Of a DNA stretch of 64,000 nucleotides, positions 46,103 through 54,861 are shown piece by piece. Under the pieces are notes generated by a model that was given only the letters and a program-made list of their open reading frames with translations, was not told where the DNA came from and ran no database searches. Each line of letters starts with the position of its first letter. Within the stretch, counting starts at the first letter, position 1. Location of the stretch: NCBI RefSeq assembly GCF_051859345.1, contig NZ_JBHYFV010000003.1:124001-188000 (forward strand), read 5' to 3'. Source of the stretch: Marivita sp051859345 (GTDB lineage Bacteria > Pseudomonadota > Alphaproteobacteria > Rhodobacterales > Rhodobacteraceae). The translations under genes and the position numbers were made by a program.

Positions 46103-46327
46103 TTAGACGGCGAACATCAGCAGCAGCGACACGAGGAACGCGAAGATCCCCAGCGCTTCTGCAAACGCGATACCGATGAAGAGCGTTGCTGTCTGCGATG
46201 CAGCAGCCGACGGGTTGCGCAGGGCACCTGCAAGGTAGTTGCCGGCCACGTTGCCCACCCCGATTGCGGCTGCGCCGGAACCGATTGCTGCCAGGCCTGC
46301 GCCGATATGTGCGAGATCGCCTTCCAT
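46103..46327 (-). CDS. atpE: ATP synthase F0 subunit c
   Basis: A 74-residue two-helix proteolipid. The polar loop is GALRNPS, and the proton-carrying Glu sits in the second helix as IAFAEALGIFAF (near residue 57). It forms the rotor ring. The Gly-rich first helix GAGLAAIGSGAAAIGVG is typical. The protein is highly conserved, and it lies between atpB and b'. Confidence 0.97.
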   Translation of the reverse strand: MEGDLAHIGAGLAAIGSGAAAIGVGNVAGNYLAGALRNPSAAASQTATLFIGIAFAEALGIFAFLVSLLLMFAV

Positions 46328-46392
46328 GTGAATTCTCCTTACGATTGGAAGTTGCGGTATGATGTAGGGTGCGTGATCTCACGCACCTTGCG

Positions 46393-47151
46393 TTAGTGAG
46401 ACGGGTGCAGCGCGTCCTTGAGGTACACGCAGGTCAGGATCGTGAACACATAGGCCTGAATAAAGCCAACGAGCACTTCCAGTGCATAAATTGCGGTAAT
46501 GCCGAGGATCGACAAAGGCGCCACAGCGGTGATTGCGGCAAAGCCTGCGAACACTTTCAAAACCGCGTGGCCTGCCATGATGTTGCCGGCAAGACGAATG
46601 GAATGGCTGACCGGGCGCACGAAATACGAGATCAGTTCAATGATCGCCAGCACCGGACGCAGCGCCAGCGGCGCGCTCGACACCCAGAACAGGCCAAGGA
46701 AACCTGCACCGTTCTTGACAAAGCCCAGTACCGTCACCGCGATGAACACGCCGAAACCCAGAACCGCTGTCACACCGATATGCGACGTTGGCGAGAAAGA
46801 GGTCGGGATCAGCGCAAGAAAATTCGAGAACACGATGAACATGAACAGCGTGAAGATATACGGGAAATATTTCACCGCATCCTTGCCGGTCACGTCCTCG
46901 ACCATCTTGTAGACAAAGCCGTACGCCAGCTCCGCCACCGATTGCGTCCGAGACGGCACCCGTGCGCGCTTGGACGTGCCCAGCACCATCAACGCGACCA
47001 CACAGGCAACAGCCAGAAGCAGCCACAGCGCCATGTTGGTGAAGGTGAACATGCCCACCGCACCGTCGCCGAAAACCGGCTTGACGATGAACTGATCCAT
47101 CGGGTGGAACACAAGACCACCTTCGCTGTGACCGTTAGCTTCCGTCGCCAT
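46393..47151 (-). CDS. atpB: ATP synthase F0 subunit a
   Basis: A 252-residue membrane protein with about six helices. The essential Arg of the stator half-channel is in SIRLAGNIMAGH (near residue 187), which contacts the c-ring Glu. The N-terminal HPMDQFIVKPVF and the PTSFSPTSHIGVT loop are family features. Its start overlaps the atpI end by 17 bases. Direction of transcription is atpI to atpF. Confidence 0.96.
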   Translation of the reverse strand: MATEANGHSEGGLVFHPMDQFIVKPVFGDGAVGMFTFTNMALWLLLAVACVVALMVLGTSKRARVPSRTQSVAELAYGFVYKMVEDVTGKDAVKYFPYIFTLFMFIVFSNFLALIPTSFSPTSHIGVTAVLGFGVFIAVTVLGFVKNGAGFLGLFWVSSAPLALRPVLAIIELISYFVRPVSHSIRLAGNIMAGHAVLKVFAGFAAITAVAPLSILGITAIYALEVLVGFIQAYVFTILTCVYLKDALHPSH

Positions 47152-47479
47152 GTCGATCCCTCTCGTACTCTCCGGCCTCTTTGGCCAGTTGTTTGACCTG
47201 GAACTCCTTGGCGGTGCGCATCATCACCTTCACCCCCGCCGCAAAGCCCAACAATGTAAACAGCACCATCAAGAAGGGCTGCGTGCCGAAAAGCGCGTCT
47301 AGCCCGTATCCGATGCCAAACCCGATCCCAAGACCGGAAACCATCTCGATCACCATGCGCCACCCTTGTTGCGCCTGGCTGTAATGCTCCTCCTGGTGCG
47401 GCTTGTCTTCGACCCCCTTGGCCGCCGCGATCCGCGCCTCCAGCTCTTTCAGCCGTTGCTTTGGATCACCTTCAGACAC
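47135..47479 (-). CDS. atpI: ATP synthase assembly protein AtpI
   Basis: A 114-residue membrane protein with two helices (about residues 46-66 and 75-95; GLGIGFGIGYGLDALFG then LMVLFTLLGFAAGVKVMM). AtpI aids c-ring assembly. I choose the GTG at 47479 because GAGG lies eight bases upstream and the length fits; the open frame reaches 47527 at another GTG. It heads the F0 operon. The 229 bases between it and the ArsR gene hold the divergent promoters. Confidence 0.85.
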   Translation of the reverse strand: MSEGDPKQRLKELEARIAAAKGVEDKPHQEEHYSQAQQGWRMVIEMVSGLGIGFGIGYGLDALFGTQPFLMVLFTLLGFAAGVKVMMRTAKEFQVKQLAKEAGEYERDRHGDGS

Positions 47480-47661
47480 GCGCTCCACCTCTTTGGAACT
47501 TTCGCCATGTGCTATGGCGGGATGCACGCCGAGTCAAGGCGCGTTGGCGCGCCGGTGGTTGGCGCTCAAACAATTGATAATGCTGCAGATATTTTTACCA
47601 ACATCCCGGCCTCAATCCCGTCTTGGCGCCACAGATGGTCGCCATGGACCGTAAGCGTTAT

Positions 47662-47677
47662 TCAACTTAACGGTTGA
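47662..47677. promoter_or_regulatory. Candidate ArsR-type operator
   Basis: The inverted repeat TCAAC-TTAACG-GTTGA lies 32 bases before the ArsR-type gene. Palindromes of this TTCAAC/GTTGAA kind are typical binding sites of this regulator class, so autoregulation is plausible. Confidence 0.4.
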
Positions 47678-47708
47678 GTTTTGCGGCACCCCTCGGCTAC
47701 TGCCCTGT

Positions 47709-48041
47709 ATGGCAATGACCCTCGACACTGTATTTGCAGCACTGGCCGACCCGACGCGCCGTCAGATCCTGACGATGCTGCTGGAAGACGATATGGCTGT
47801 CACCGACGTGGCCGACCCTTTCGAGATGTCTCTGGCCGCAATTTCCAAACATCTCGGCATTCTCGCGGCCGCCGGCTTGATCAGTCAAGAAAAACGCGGC
47901 CGCGTTAAATGGTGTAAACTGGAGCCGGACGCGCTCCGGGATGCCAGCATCTGGATGCAGGCCTTCGGCCAATTCGAAGCCATCAACCTCGACGCTTTCG
48001 AACGATTCCTGCAATCCGAAAACCTGACCTCAGAATCGTGA
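47709..48041 (+). CDS. ArsR-family transcriptional regulator
   Basis: A 110-residue winged-helix protein. The opening FAALADPTRRQILTMLLEDDMAV and recognition helix MSLAAISKHLGILAAAGLI followed by the wing KRGRVKWCKL are diagnostic. It lacks the CxC metal-binding motif of ArsR/SmtB in helix 3, so it resembles the metal-independent subgroup usually paired with an SRPBCC (AHSA1) protein, which is not adjacent here. An operator-like palindrome lies upstream at 47662. Confidence 0.88.
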   Translation: MAMTLDTVFAALADPTRRQILTMLLEDDMAVTDVADPFEMSLAAISKHLGILAAAGLISQEKRGRVKWCKLEPDALRDASIWMQAFGQFEAINLDAFERFLQSENLTSES

Positions 48042-48042
48042 A

Positions 48043-48086
48043 GCAAACTCTTGCAAGAGTTTGCCGCGTTCCTTCCAAGGATCGCG
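48043..48086. repeat. Two intergenic hairpins of the CTT-NN-AAG type
   Basis: At 48043-48064 arms GCAAACTCTT and AAGAGTTTGC (10 bases, perfect) flank two bases. At 48065-48086 CGCGTTCCTT and AAGGATCGCG match with one mismatch. They follow the ArsR stop immediately. The design equals that of the four hairpins at 57609-57743. They may also end transcription of the converging genes. Confidence 0.75.
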
Positions 48087-48155
48087 CACGCCTCTCTTCA
48101 TCGGCGCGCACCTCGTCCAACGTTATGTCCCGTTTCTTCCGGAACGGTGGCACGT

Positions 48156-50168
48156 CTACGCCGCAAGCCCCCGTCCCTTGAGCAACGCCTCGACCCCTGG
48201 CATACGCCCCCGAAACTTTTGATACAGCACATCCGCTTCCTCGGACCCGCCTGCCGACAGGATGAACCGTTCCAGCTTTTGCGCCATCGCCGGATCAAAC
48301 GCGCCATCCGCCTCTTCGAAGGCCTCGAACGCATCCGCGTCCATCACTTCGGACCACATATAGCTGTAGTAGCCCGACGAATACCCGTCCCCGGTGAAGA
48401 CATGCGCGAAATGCGGCGTCGCGTGGCGCATCACAATCGACTCCGGCATGCCTAGATCGGCCAGAACACGCGCTTGCTCTGCCATCGGATCGGCGGGCGG
48501 TGCGCCCTCATGGAACGTCAGATCCACCAGCGCGGAGGCCACATATTCCACCGTCTGGAACCCCATGTCATAAGTCGCTGCCGCCAGCACCTTGTCCAGC
48601 ATCTCTTGCGGCATGGACTCACCCGTATCGGCATGTGTCGCGAATTCCTGCAAAACGGCCGGCACCTCAAGCCAATGTTCATAAAGCTGGCTTGGCAATT
48701 CCACGAAATCCCGCGCCACAGACGTGCCCGAGATCATGTCATAGGCCACATCCGACAACATTTGATGGAGCGCGTGGCCAAATTCATGGAACAGCGTCCG
48801 TGCATCGTCATATGACAGCAGCGCCGGATCCCCCTTGGCGAAGTTGCACACATTTACCACGACAGGCGCCTGCACATCCGGGAATTTCCGCTGTGTGCGC
48901 ATGGCCGAACACCACGCACCCGACCGTTTCGATGCCCGCGCAAAGTAATCGCCGATAAACACCGCCACATGTTTGCCGTTCCGCGTCACCTCCCACGCCC
49001 GCGCATCCTTGTGGTAGAGAGGCACATCCAGCGCCCGGAACTCCAGCCCGAACAACCGCGACGCACAGGAAAACGCGGCTTCGATCATCCGGTCCAATTG
49101 CAGGTACGGCTTCAACTCGGCCTCGTTCAGTGCAAATTCCTCGCGCCGTCGCGCCTCGGAGTAGTAACGCCAATCCCACGCCTGCAACGGGCCATTCACA
49201 CCATCCGCCACCATCCTTTCTTCCAAGAGCGCCGCGTCCGCCTCGGCCTGCGCTTTTGCAGGATGCCATACGTCCATTAACAACCCCCGAACCGCATCCG
49301 GCGTTTTTGCCATCTCGGTCTCAAGCTTGTAGGACGCGAAATCGTCATAGCCCAGCAACTGCGCCCGCTCCTGACGCAACACGAGGATCTCTGCAGCCAC
49401 ATTCCGGTTGTCGGTCGTGCCACCATTCTCGCCACGCGCGACCCAGGCCCGCCATGCCTCTTCGCGCAAGCTGCGGTTTGGACAGAACTGCAAAAACGGC
49501 ACGATCACGGACCGCGACAACGTGAGCAGCGGCCCATCTGCGCCCCGCTCCTCTCCTGCCGCCCGCACCGCATCCACCACGAACTGCGGCATGCCTTCCA
49601 ATTCGGCTTCGCTCAACGCGCGCTGCCAGTCCCGCTCATCGGCCAGCAAATTCTGCCCGAATGTTGTACCAAGCGTCGCCAAACGCCCCTTGATCTCTTT
49701 CATCCGCGCTGCCGCATCGCCTTCAAGCGCGGCCCCCGCCCGCACAAACCCGCGATGGGTCAGCATCAACACCCGCGCCTGCTCTGGTGTCAGATCCAAC
49801 GACTCCCGCGCCTGCCAAACCGCCTCAACCCGAGCAAACAACGCGCGGTTACCGTAAATCGCGGCAGAATGCGCGGCCAGTTTGGGGGAAAACTCCCGCA
49901 TGATCTCTTCGCGCTTTTCGGTGCTGTCCGATCCGGCAAGGTTGTAAAACACCCCCAACACCCGATCCAGAACCGCACCCGTCCGCATCAATCCTTCGAT
50001 CGTGTTCTCGAAGGTTGCGGCCTCCGGCGCGTTGGCAACCGCCTCGACCTCCGCCAATCCTTCGGCCATCCCTGTTTCGATCGCCGGCGCAAAATGCGCA
50101 TCCTCGATCAGGTCAAATGGCGGCAACCCAAACGGTGTGTTCCAGGTCTCAAGCAATGGATTGGTCAT
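48156..50168 (-). CDS. M3-family metallopeptidase (oligopeptidase A/Dcp type)
   Basis: A 670-residue zinc oligopeptidase. The catalytic motif LFHEFGHALHQML (HExxH) lies near residue 460, with the third ligand Glu downstream in the family pattern. The N-terminal helical lid region (about 1-200) matches OpdA/Dcp. It cleaves short peptides in the cytoplasm. AAGGAG lies seven bases before the ATG at 50168. It is convergent with the ArsR gene and downstream of the amino-acid ABC genes. Confidence 0.92.
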   Translation of the reverse strand: MTNPLLETWNTPFGLPPFDLIEDAHFAPAIETGMAEGLAEVEAVANAPEAATFENTIEGLMRTGAVLDRVLGVFYNLAGSDSTEKREEIMREFSPKLAAHSAAIYGNRALFARVEAVWQARESLDLTPEQARVLMLTHRGFVRAGAALEGDAAARMKEIKGRLATLGTTFGQNLLADERDWQRALSEAELEGMPQFVVDAVRAAGEERGADGPLLTLSRSVIVPFLQFCPNRSLREEAWRAWVARGENGGTTDNRNVAAEILVLRQERAQLLGYDDFASYKLETEMAKTPDAVRGLLMDVWHPAKAQAEADAALLEERMVADGVNGPLQAWDWRYYSEARRREEFALNEAELKPYLQLDRMIEAAFSCASRLFGLEFRALDVPLYHKDARAWEVTRNGKHVAVFIGDYFARASKRSGAWCSAMRTQRKFPDVQAPVVVNVCNFAKGDPALLSYDDARTLFHEFGHALHQMLSDVAYDMISGTSVARDFVELPSQLYEHWLEVPAVLQEFATHADTGESMPQEMLDKVLAAATYDMGFQTVEYVASALVDLTFHEGAPPADPMAEQARVLADLGMPESIVMRHATPHFAHVFTGDGYSSGYYSYMWSEVMDADAFEAFEEADGAFDPAMAQKLERFILSAGGSEEADVLYQKFRGRMPGVEALLKGRGLAA

Positions 50169-50225
50169 CGAACTCTCCTTATTCCAACTCAACAGCTAGG
50201 CGTCCGGCATGGCGAACACCAGTCC

Positions 50226-51017
50226 TCAGGGACGATTGCGCAACCGCACTTCAAGACGTCTTAACAGGATCGACAGGCCAATGGTCATCGTGAGATACAC
50301 GAGCGCCACCACGTTATAGGTCTCGAAATATCTGAAATTCCCTGCCGCCGTGACCTTTCCAAGCTGCGTGACATCCAGCACGCCCAACACTGAAACCAAA
50401 GACGAATCCTTGATCATCGCGACAAAATCATTCCCCAAAGGCGGCAAGATCGTGCGGATGGCCTGTGGAAACACGATGAACCGAAACCGGTGCCACCGGC
50501 TCAGGCCCAGCGCGTTTGCAGCCTCGATCTGACCCGGATCTACCGATTGCAAACCGGCGCGGAACACCTCTGCGATAAACGCCGAGTACCCGATCATCAA
50601 CGCGATGATAGCCCGCCACAAGAGTGAAAACTCGCGCGTGCGGATGGGATCAAACCCCAATGGTTCCAAAACAAGGTTCCGAAACGCGACCAAGCCAGGT
50701 GCAAGCACAAAGGCCACATATAGCAGCAACACGATGATCGGTATGCCACGCACGATCTCGGTATAGAACCGCGCCACCTGCCGCAGCACCAGCGATCCGG
50801 ACAACGACATCAGCGCGATCCCAAGCCCCAATGCCGAGGCGAGAGCGAATCCAACAAGCGTGACAAACACCGTCACCTGAACCCCGCGCAACAGCGTGGC
50901 CAGGATCTGCGCGTGCAGCTCGCTGATGACGATCTGCCAATACCCCCAAAGGCCAAGGCCGGCCACAGCCACCAGCCAATAGGGGAAATCGCTATCCGGT
51001 CTTGACGGCGGCATCAT
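50226..51017 (-). CDS. Polar amino-acid ABC transporter permease
   Basis: A 263-residue permease with about five membrane segments. The segment LLRGVQVTVFVTLVGFAL opens the His/Glu/Gln/Arg/opine-type domain and EAANALGLSRWHRFRFIVFPQAIR is the ATPase-contact EAA loop. It follows the binding-protein gene by 18 bases. Only one permease is encoded, so it probably works as a homodimer. No ATPase gene is adjacent. Confidence 0.9.
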   Translation of the reverse strand: MMPPSRPDSDFPYWLVAVAGLGLWGYWQIVISELHAQILATLLRGVQVTVFVTLVGFALASALGLGIALMSLSGSLVLRQVARFYTEIVRGIPIIVLLLYVAFVLAPGLVAFRNLVLEPLGFDPIRTREFSLLWRAIIALMIGYSAFIAEVFRAGLQSVDPGQIEAANALGLSRWHRFRFIVFPQAIRTILPPLGNDFVAMIKDSSLVSVLGVLDVTQLGKVTAAGNFRYFETYNVVALVYLTMTIGLSILLRRLEVRLRNRP

Positions 51018-51035
51018 GCGCCAAGTCGCGCCGGT

Positions 51036-51827
51036 CTACCCGCCAATCTTGAAGTCTAGAAACCAGGTCTTGTTCAGCGCATCCAGGGTGCCATCCGCCT
51101 TCATATCCGCAATCGCGGCATTGATCGGCGCGACAAGCTCTGACTCTTTTGGAAAGATGAAACCGAAATCCTCGGTCCCCAGTTTTTCACCCACGATCTT
51201 GAGCCCACCGTCGGACGCTTCGACATACCCAGCACCCGCCGTGCCGTCTGTCAACACAAGGTCGACATCACCCGTGCGCAACGCCTGCACACCCGCGCCA
51301 AAGGTCTCGAACAGTTTAATGCGCGGGTTCGCCTCGTCCCCGTCCAGAACATCATACACACCCACATAAAACGGCGTGGTGCCCGGTTGCGCGGCCATCA
51401 ACAGGTCCGCATCTGCCGCAAATCCTGCCGCGTCACTGAACCGGTCTTCGTCGCCCCGCACCAGCATCACCATTTCCGAGGTCATGTAGCTGTCCGAGAA
51501 ATCCACCTTCTCGGCCCGATCTTCGCGAATTGTGATCCCGGTCATTCCCATGTCGAACTGGCCTTCGCTGACTGCCGCAATCATCGCGTCCCACGAGATA
51601 TTTTCATAGACAACGGTGATGTTCAGCCGTTCCGCAATCTCGGCCAGGGCATCATATTCCCAGCCAACCGCATCCCCGCTCGCCGGATCGACGAATTGCA
51701 GCGGTGGATAGGCGTTCTCTGTAACAACCACCACTTCGCGCCCGTCAAGATCGGGCAGATGCCCCCCGGCCAGCGCCGAACTTGCCGCAAACATCATCGC
51801 GCACAGCGCACCGAACATCCGTTTCAT
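51036..51827 (-). CDS. Polar amino-acid ABC transporter substrate-binding protein
   Basis: A 263-residue type-II periplasmic binding protein (SBP_bac_3). The signal peptide ends SSALAGG (near residue 21). TENAYPPLQFVD and GWEYDALAEIAERL open lobe one, and DMGMTGITIREDRAEKVDFSDSY is the family signature. It binds a polar amino acid or related ligand. It precedes the permease gene in the same operon. The 220 bases upstream hold no gene. Confidence 0.9.
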   Translation of the reverse strand: MKRMFGALCAMMFAASSALAGGHLPDLDGREVVVVTENAYPPLQFVDPASGDAVGWEYDALAEIAERLNITVVYENISWDAMIAAVSEGQFDMGMTGITIREDRAEKVDFSDSYMTSEMVMLVRGDEDRFSDAAGFAADADLLMAAQPGTTPFYVGVYDVLDGDEANPRIKLFETFGAGVQALRTGDVDLVLTDGTAGAGYVEASDGGLKIVGEKLGTEDFGFIFPKESELVAPINAAIADMKADGTLDALNKTWFLDFKIGG

Positions 51828-52047
51828 ATCACCGACTCCCCATCAGGTTTTCGTCAAAGTATGGCCCATGTGCGCCACAGGGCAAGCCCGCCCGACGCGA
51901 TGCCCCTGCCAGGACACGAATTTACCGTTGATCCAACCTCACTCACTGCCGCTTTCCTGTGCGCCGCTTACTCAATCCCGAAACGCCATCCCGAACATAA
52001 CAAGAACAAAACCACTCTGGCACGCAATTCCTACGATTTCGTAAATG

Positions 52048-53103
52048 CTAGCTCTGACGCTCGCCACATATCGGGCATTCTTCACGCCGTTTCAGCGCGA
52101 TCTTGCGTGTCTCACCCCAAAGCGCATCATAAATCAGCATCTCGCCGCGCAGCGCCTGGCCCGCGCCGGTGATCACCTTGATCGCCTCAACCGCCATCAT
52201 CGACCCGATCACCCCCGGCAGCGGCCCAATCACCCCTGCCTCGGCGCAGGACGGGGCCAACCCGGCCGCCGGGGCTTCGGGAAAGATACACTGATAACAC
52301 GGTGTGCCAGAGCCCGTGTCAAAGACCGAAATCTGCCCTTCCCATTGCGACAAGGCACCGGAAATCAACGGTTTTCCCGCCTCAACTGCAACCCGATTGG
52401 CAAGATAGCGTGACTCGAAATTATCCGTTCCGTCGAGGAGCAGATCATACTCGCCAACCAGATCCGCCGCGACCGCCTCGGTCAGCCGCCGATGATAGGG
52501 CCGCACCTCCACATAGGGATTTTGCGCCATCATCGCGGCCTGCGCGGAAAACACCTTGGGCATGCCGATGTCCTGATCGCGGTGGATCACCTGCCGCTGA
52601 AGATTGGCATTCTCGACCACGTCATCATCCATGACACCGATGGTCCCCACTCCTGCCGCCGCCAGGTATTGTAGCGCAGGCGCGCCAAGACCGCCGGCCC
52701 CGATCACCAGAACCTTGGCATCGCGCAGCGCTTTTTGACCCGGCCCGCCAATCTCGCGCAGCACGATATGGCGGGCGTAACGCTCCAACTCGCTTGCGGA
52801 AAAATTGTCGCCACGCGTGACAGGCGGCGCATTCGCCCCCTCCTTCACCAAGGCGCGGTCCTTCAACCCCTTGATCACGCGGCCATAAAGCACCGCCACC
52901 GCCGCAAACACCCCGATCAGAATCCAAAGCGCCGCACTCTCGCCGGTCGCCATGCGCAGCGGATGCCCAAGGGGCAGGGCAATCTGAACAAACAGAACCC
53001 CGATATACAGCAGCCCGATCATGTAAAGGCGCGCCCGCGCGGGCATTTTCATCAGTGCCCCAATGCCCCAAAGCGCAGCCGCCATGGCAAAGACAGTGAT
53101 CAT
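52048..53103 (-). CDS. moeB: MoeB/HesA/ThiF-type adenylyltransferase with membrane N-terminus
   Basis: A 351-residue E1-like enzyme. Residues about 1-22, 28-46 and 56-72 are hydrophobic and look like membrane helices; the adenylation domain starts near residue 105 with LERYARHIVLREIGGPGQ. The ATP loop is VLVIGAGGLGAPAL, the Arg finger is NLQRQVIHRD, a CxxC is present as PCYQC and a second as CPICG. MoeB adenylates the C-terminus of MoaD for molybdopterin synthesis. The membrane extension differs from E. coli MoeB. The ATG overlaps the dut stop by four bases. Confidence 0.88.
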   Translation of the reverse strand: MITVFAMAAALWGIGALMKMPARARLYMIGLLYIGVLFVQIALPLGHPLRMATGESAALWILIGVFAAVAVLYGRVIKGLKDRALVKEGANAPPVTRGDNFSASELERYARHIVLREIGGPGQKALRDAKVLVIGAGGLGAPALQYLAAAGVGTIGVMDDDVVENANLQRQVIHRDQDIGMPKVFSAQAAMMAQNPYVEVRPYHRRLTEAVAADLVGEYDLLLDGTDNFESRYLANRVAVEAGKPLISGALSQWEGQISVFDTGSGTPCYQCIFPEAPAAGLAPSCAEAGVIGPLPGVIGSMMAVEAIKVITGAGQALRGEMLIYDALWGETRKIALKRREECPICGERQS

Positions 53104-53558
53104 GAAGACACCCCGGTCGATCCAAAGCCGCCTTGGCCACGAGATGTGGCGTCCAGTGCGTCCACTTCTGAAAACGCCGCGCGCATCACCGGGGCCACCA
53201 CCATCTGCGCAATTCGGTCTCCGTGGGCGATCTCGAAGGCCACATGACCCGCATTCATCACGATCACCCCAAGCGGCCCGCGATAATCGCTGTCGATGGT
53301 GCCCGGCGCATTGGGCAAGGTGATCCCGTGCTTCAGGGCCAGCCCCGAGCGTGGCCTGATCTGTATCTCGAACCCCTCTGGTATCGCCAGCCGCAGCCCC
53401 GTCGGCACCAAAGCCCGCGCCCCCGGCTGCAAGACAAGTGACCCGCGATCACCTAGATTCGCGCGCAAATCGGCTCCGGCCGCGCCCGCACTGGCATAGA
53501 CAGGCAGACCCAATGACCGATCCGCACCATCGTCCCACGTCAGTTCAATCGTGACCAC
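53100..53558 (-). CDS. dut: dUTP diphosphatase
   Basis: A 152-residue dUTPase that hydrolyses dUTP to dUMP. All five family motifs can be followed, notably RPRSGLALKHG, PGTIDSDYRG and the C-terminal arm QGGFGSTG. The GTG at 53558 is chosen because it leaves the standard length and follows AAGGGCGAGG; the frame upstream has no support. It sits between coaBC and moeB, each overlapping or closely spaced, in one operon. Confidence 0.93.
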   Translation of the reverse strand: MVTIELTWDDGADRSLGLPVYASAGAAGADLRANLGDRGSLVLQPGARALVPTGLRLAIPEGFEIQIRPRSGLALKHGITLPNAPGTIDSDYRGPLGVIVMNAGHVAFEIAHGDRIAQMVVAPVMRAAFSEVDALDATSRGQGGFGSTGVSS

Positions 53559-53608
53559 GCCTCGCCCTTCTTCTTTTCTCAAATATGCAAAATGGCACAA
53601 GCGTGCCG

Positions 53609-54802
53609 TCAGACCAGCACTTCGGAAATCCGCGCTGCCAATTGTCGCGCCACCGCGTCCTTGCCCATGCGAGGCCAGACCTCCGCACCCGCTTCGGAAA
53701 TCAGCGTGACCGCGTTTTCAGACCCACCCATGATCCCTGTCGCGGGGGATACATCATTGGCCACGATCCAGTCACAGGCCTTGCGTTTTCGCTTGGCCGT
53801 TGCGTTCTCAAGCACATCATCGGTCTCGGCGGCGAATCCGACAACCAAATCGGGACGCCCGTCGATCAATTGCGACACCTCGGCCAGAATGTCGGGGTTT
53901 TCCGCGAACTCCAAAGTCGGCAAGGCCCCAGCTTTCTTCTTGATCTTGCTCTGCGATGCACCAACCACCCGCCAATCAGCCACAGCAGCAGCAAAGACAG
54001 CCGCGTCAGTTGGCAGTGCCGCCAACACCGCCGCCCGCATCTCGACCGCCGTTTCAACCTGGACAAGCTCGACCCCATGGGGCGGCGCTGCGTCGGCAGG
54101 TCCGGTGACGAAGACCACCTCGGCTCCAAGCGAAACCAGCGCCGCGGCAATCGCCGTACCCTGCGCCCCGGAGGACCGGTTCGCAATATAGCGCACCGGA
54201 TCAATCGGTTCATGAGTGGGTCCCGACGTCACGACAATCCGCTTGCCCTTCAATGGCTTGTCGCCCAGCGCAGCGATCACCTCATCGACAATCTCCAATG
54301 GTTCAGCCATCCGACCGGGACCAAATTCACCACAGGCCATGTCCCCGTCATTCGGCCCGACCACCGCAACGTCGTCCCCGCGCAGCATAGCCAGGTTCCG
54401 CTGGGTTGCGGCATGCTCCCACATCCGCACATTCATCGCAGGGGCAATCATGACCGGCGTATCCGTGGCCAGCAGCAACGTTGTCGCCAGATCACTCGCC
54501 AGCCCTTGCGCCATCTTCGCCATGAGGTCCGCCGTCGCCGGCGCCACCAGCACGAGGTCCGCCACGCGGGACAGCTGGATATGCCCCATCTCGGCCTCGT
54601 CCGTCAGATCAAAGATGTCGGAATAAACCTTTTCCCCGGCCAACGCCGACACCGACAACGGCGTCACAAACTCCGATGCCGCTTGCGTCATCACTGGTGT
54701 CACCTTCGCTCCGCGTTCGCGCAGACGCCGGATCAGGTCAAGGCATTTATACGCCGCGATCCCGCCGCCGATGATCAGAAGAATTCGTTTGCCGCTCAAC
54801 AT
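53609..54802 (-). CDS. coaBC: Bifunctional phosphopantothenoylcysteine decarboxylase / phosphopantothenate-cysteine ligase
   Basis: A 397-residue CoA-biosynthesis enzyme. The CoaC half (about 1-185) has GGGIAAYKCLDLIRRL, the PAMNVRMW motif and ACGEFGPGRMAEP with the catalytic Cys. The CoaB half (about 190-397) has SGPTHEPIDPVRYIANRSSG and the KIKKK lysine loop. It adds cysteine to 4'-phosphopantothenate and decarboxylates the product. It is the first gene of the coaBC-dut-moeB cluster. Confidence 0.95.
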   Translation of the reverse strand: MLSGKRILLIIGGGIAAYKCLDLIRRLRERGAKVTPVMTQAASEFVTPLSVSALAGEKVYSDIFDLTDEAEMGHIQLSRVADLVLVAPATADLMAKMAQGLASDLATTLLLATDTPVMIAPAMNVRMWEHAATQRNLAMLRGDDVAVVGPNDGDMACGEFGPGRMAEPLEIVDEVIAALGDKPLKGKRIVVTSGPTHEPIDPVRYIANRSSGAQGTAIAAALVSLGAEVVFVTGPADAAPPHGVELVQVETAVEMRAAVLAALPTDAAVFAAAVADWRVVGASQSKIKKKAGALPTLEFAENPDILAEVSQLIDGRPDLVVGFAAETDDVLENATAKRKRKACDWIVANDVSPATGIMGGSENAVTLISEAGAEVWPRMGKDAVARQLAARISEVLV

Positions 54803-54861
54803 AAGGCACAGTCCTGACAGGGTTCCGCACCTTTGTTACGGGGCCGCCGTGCAAAACTCAA

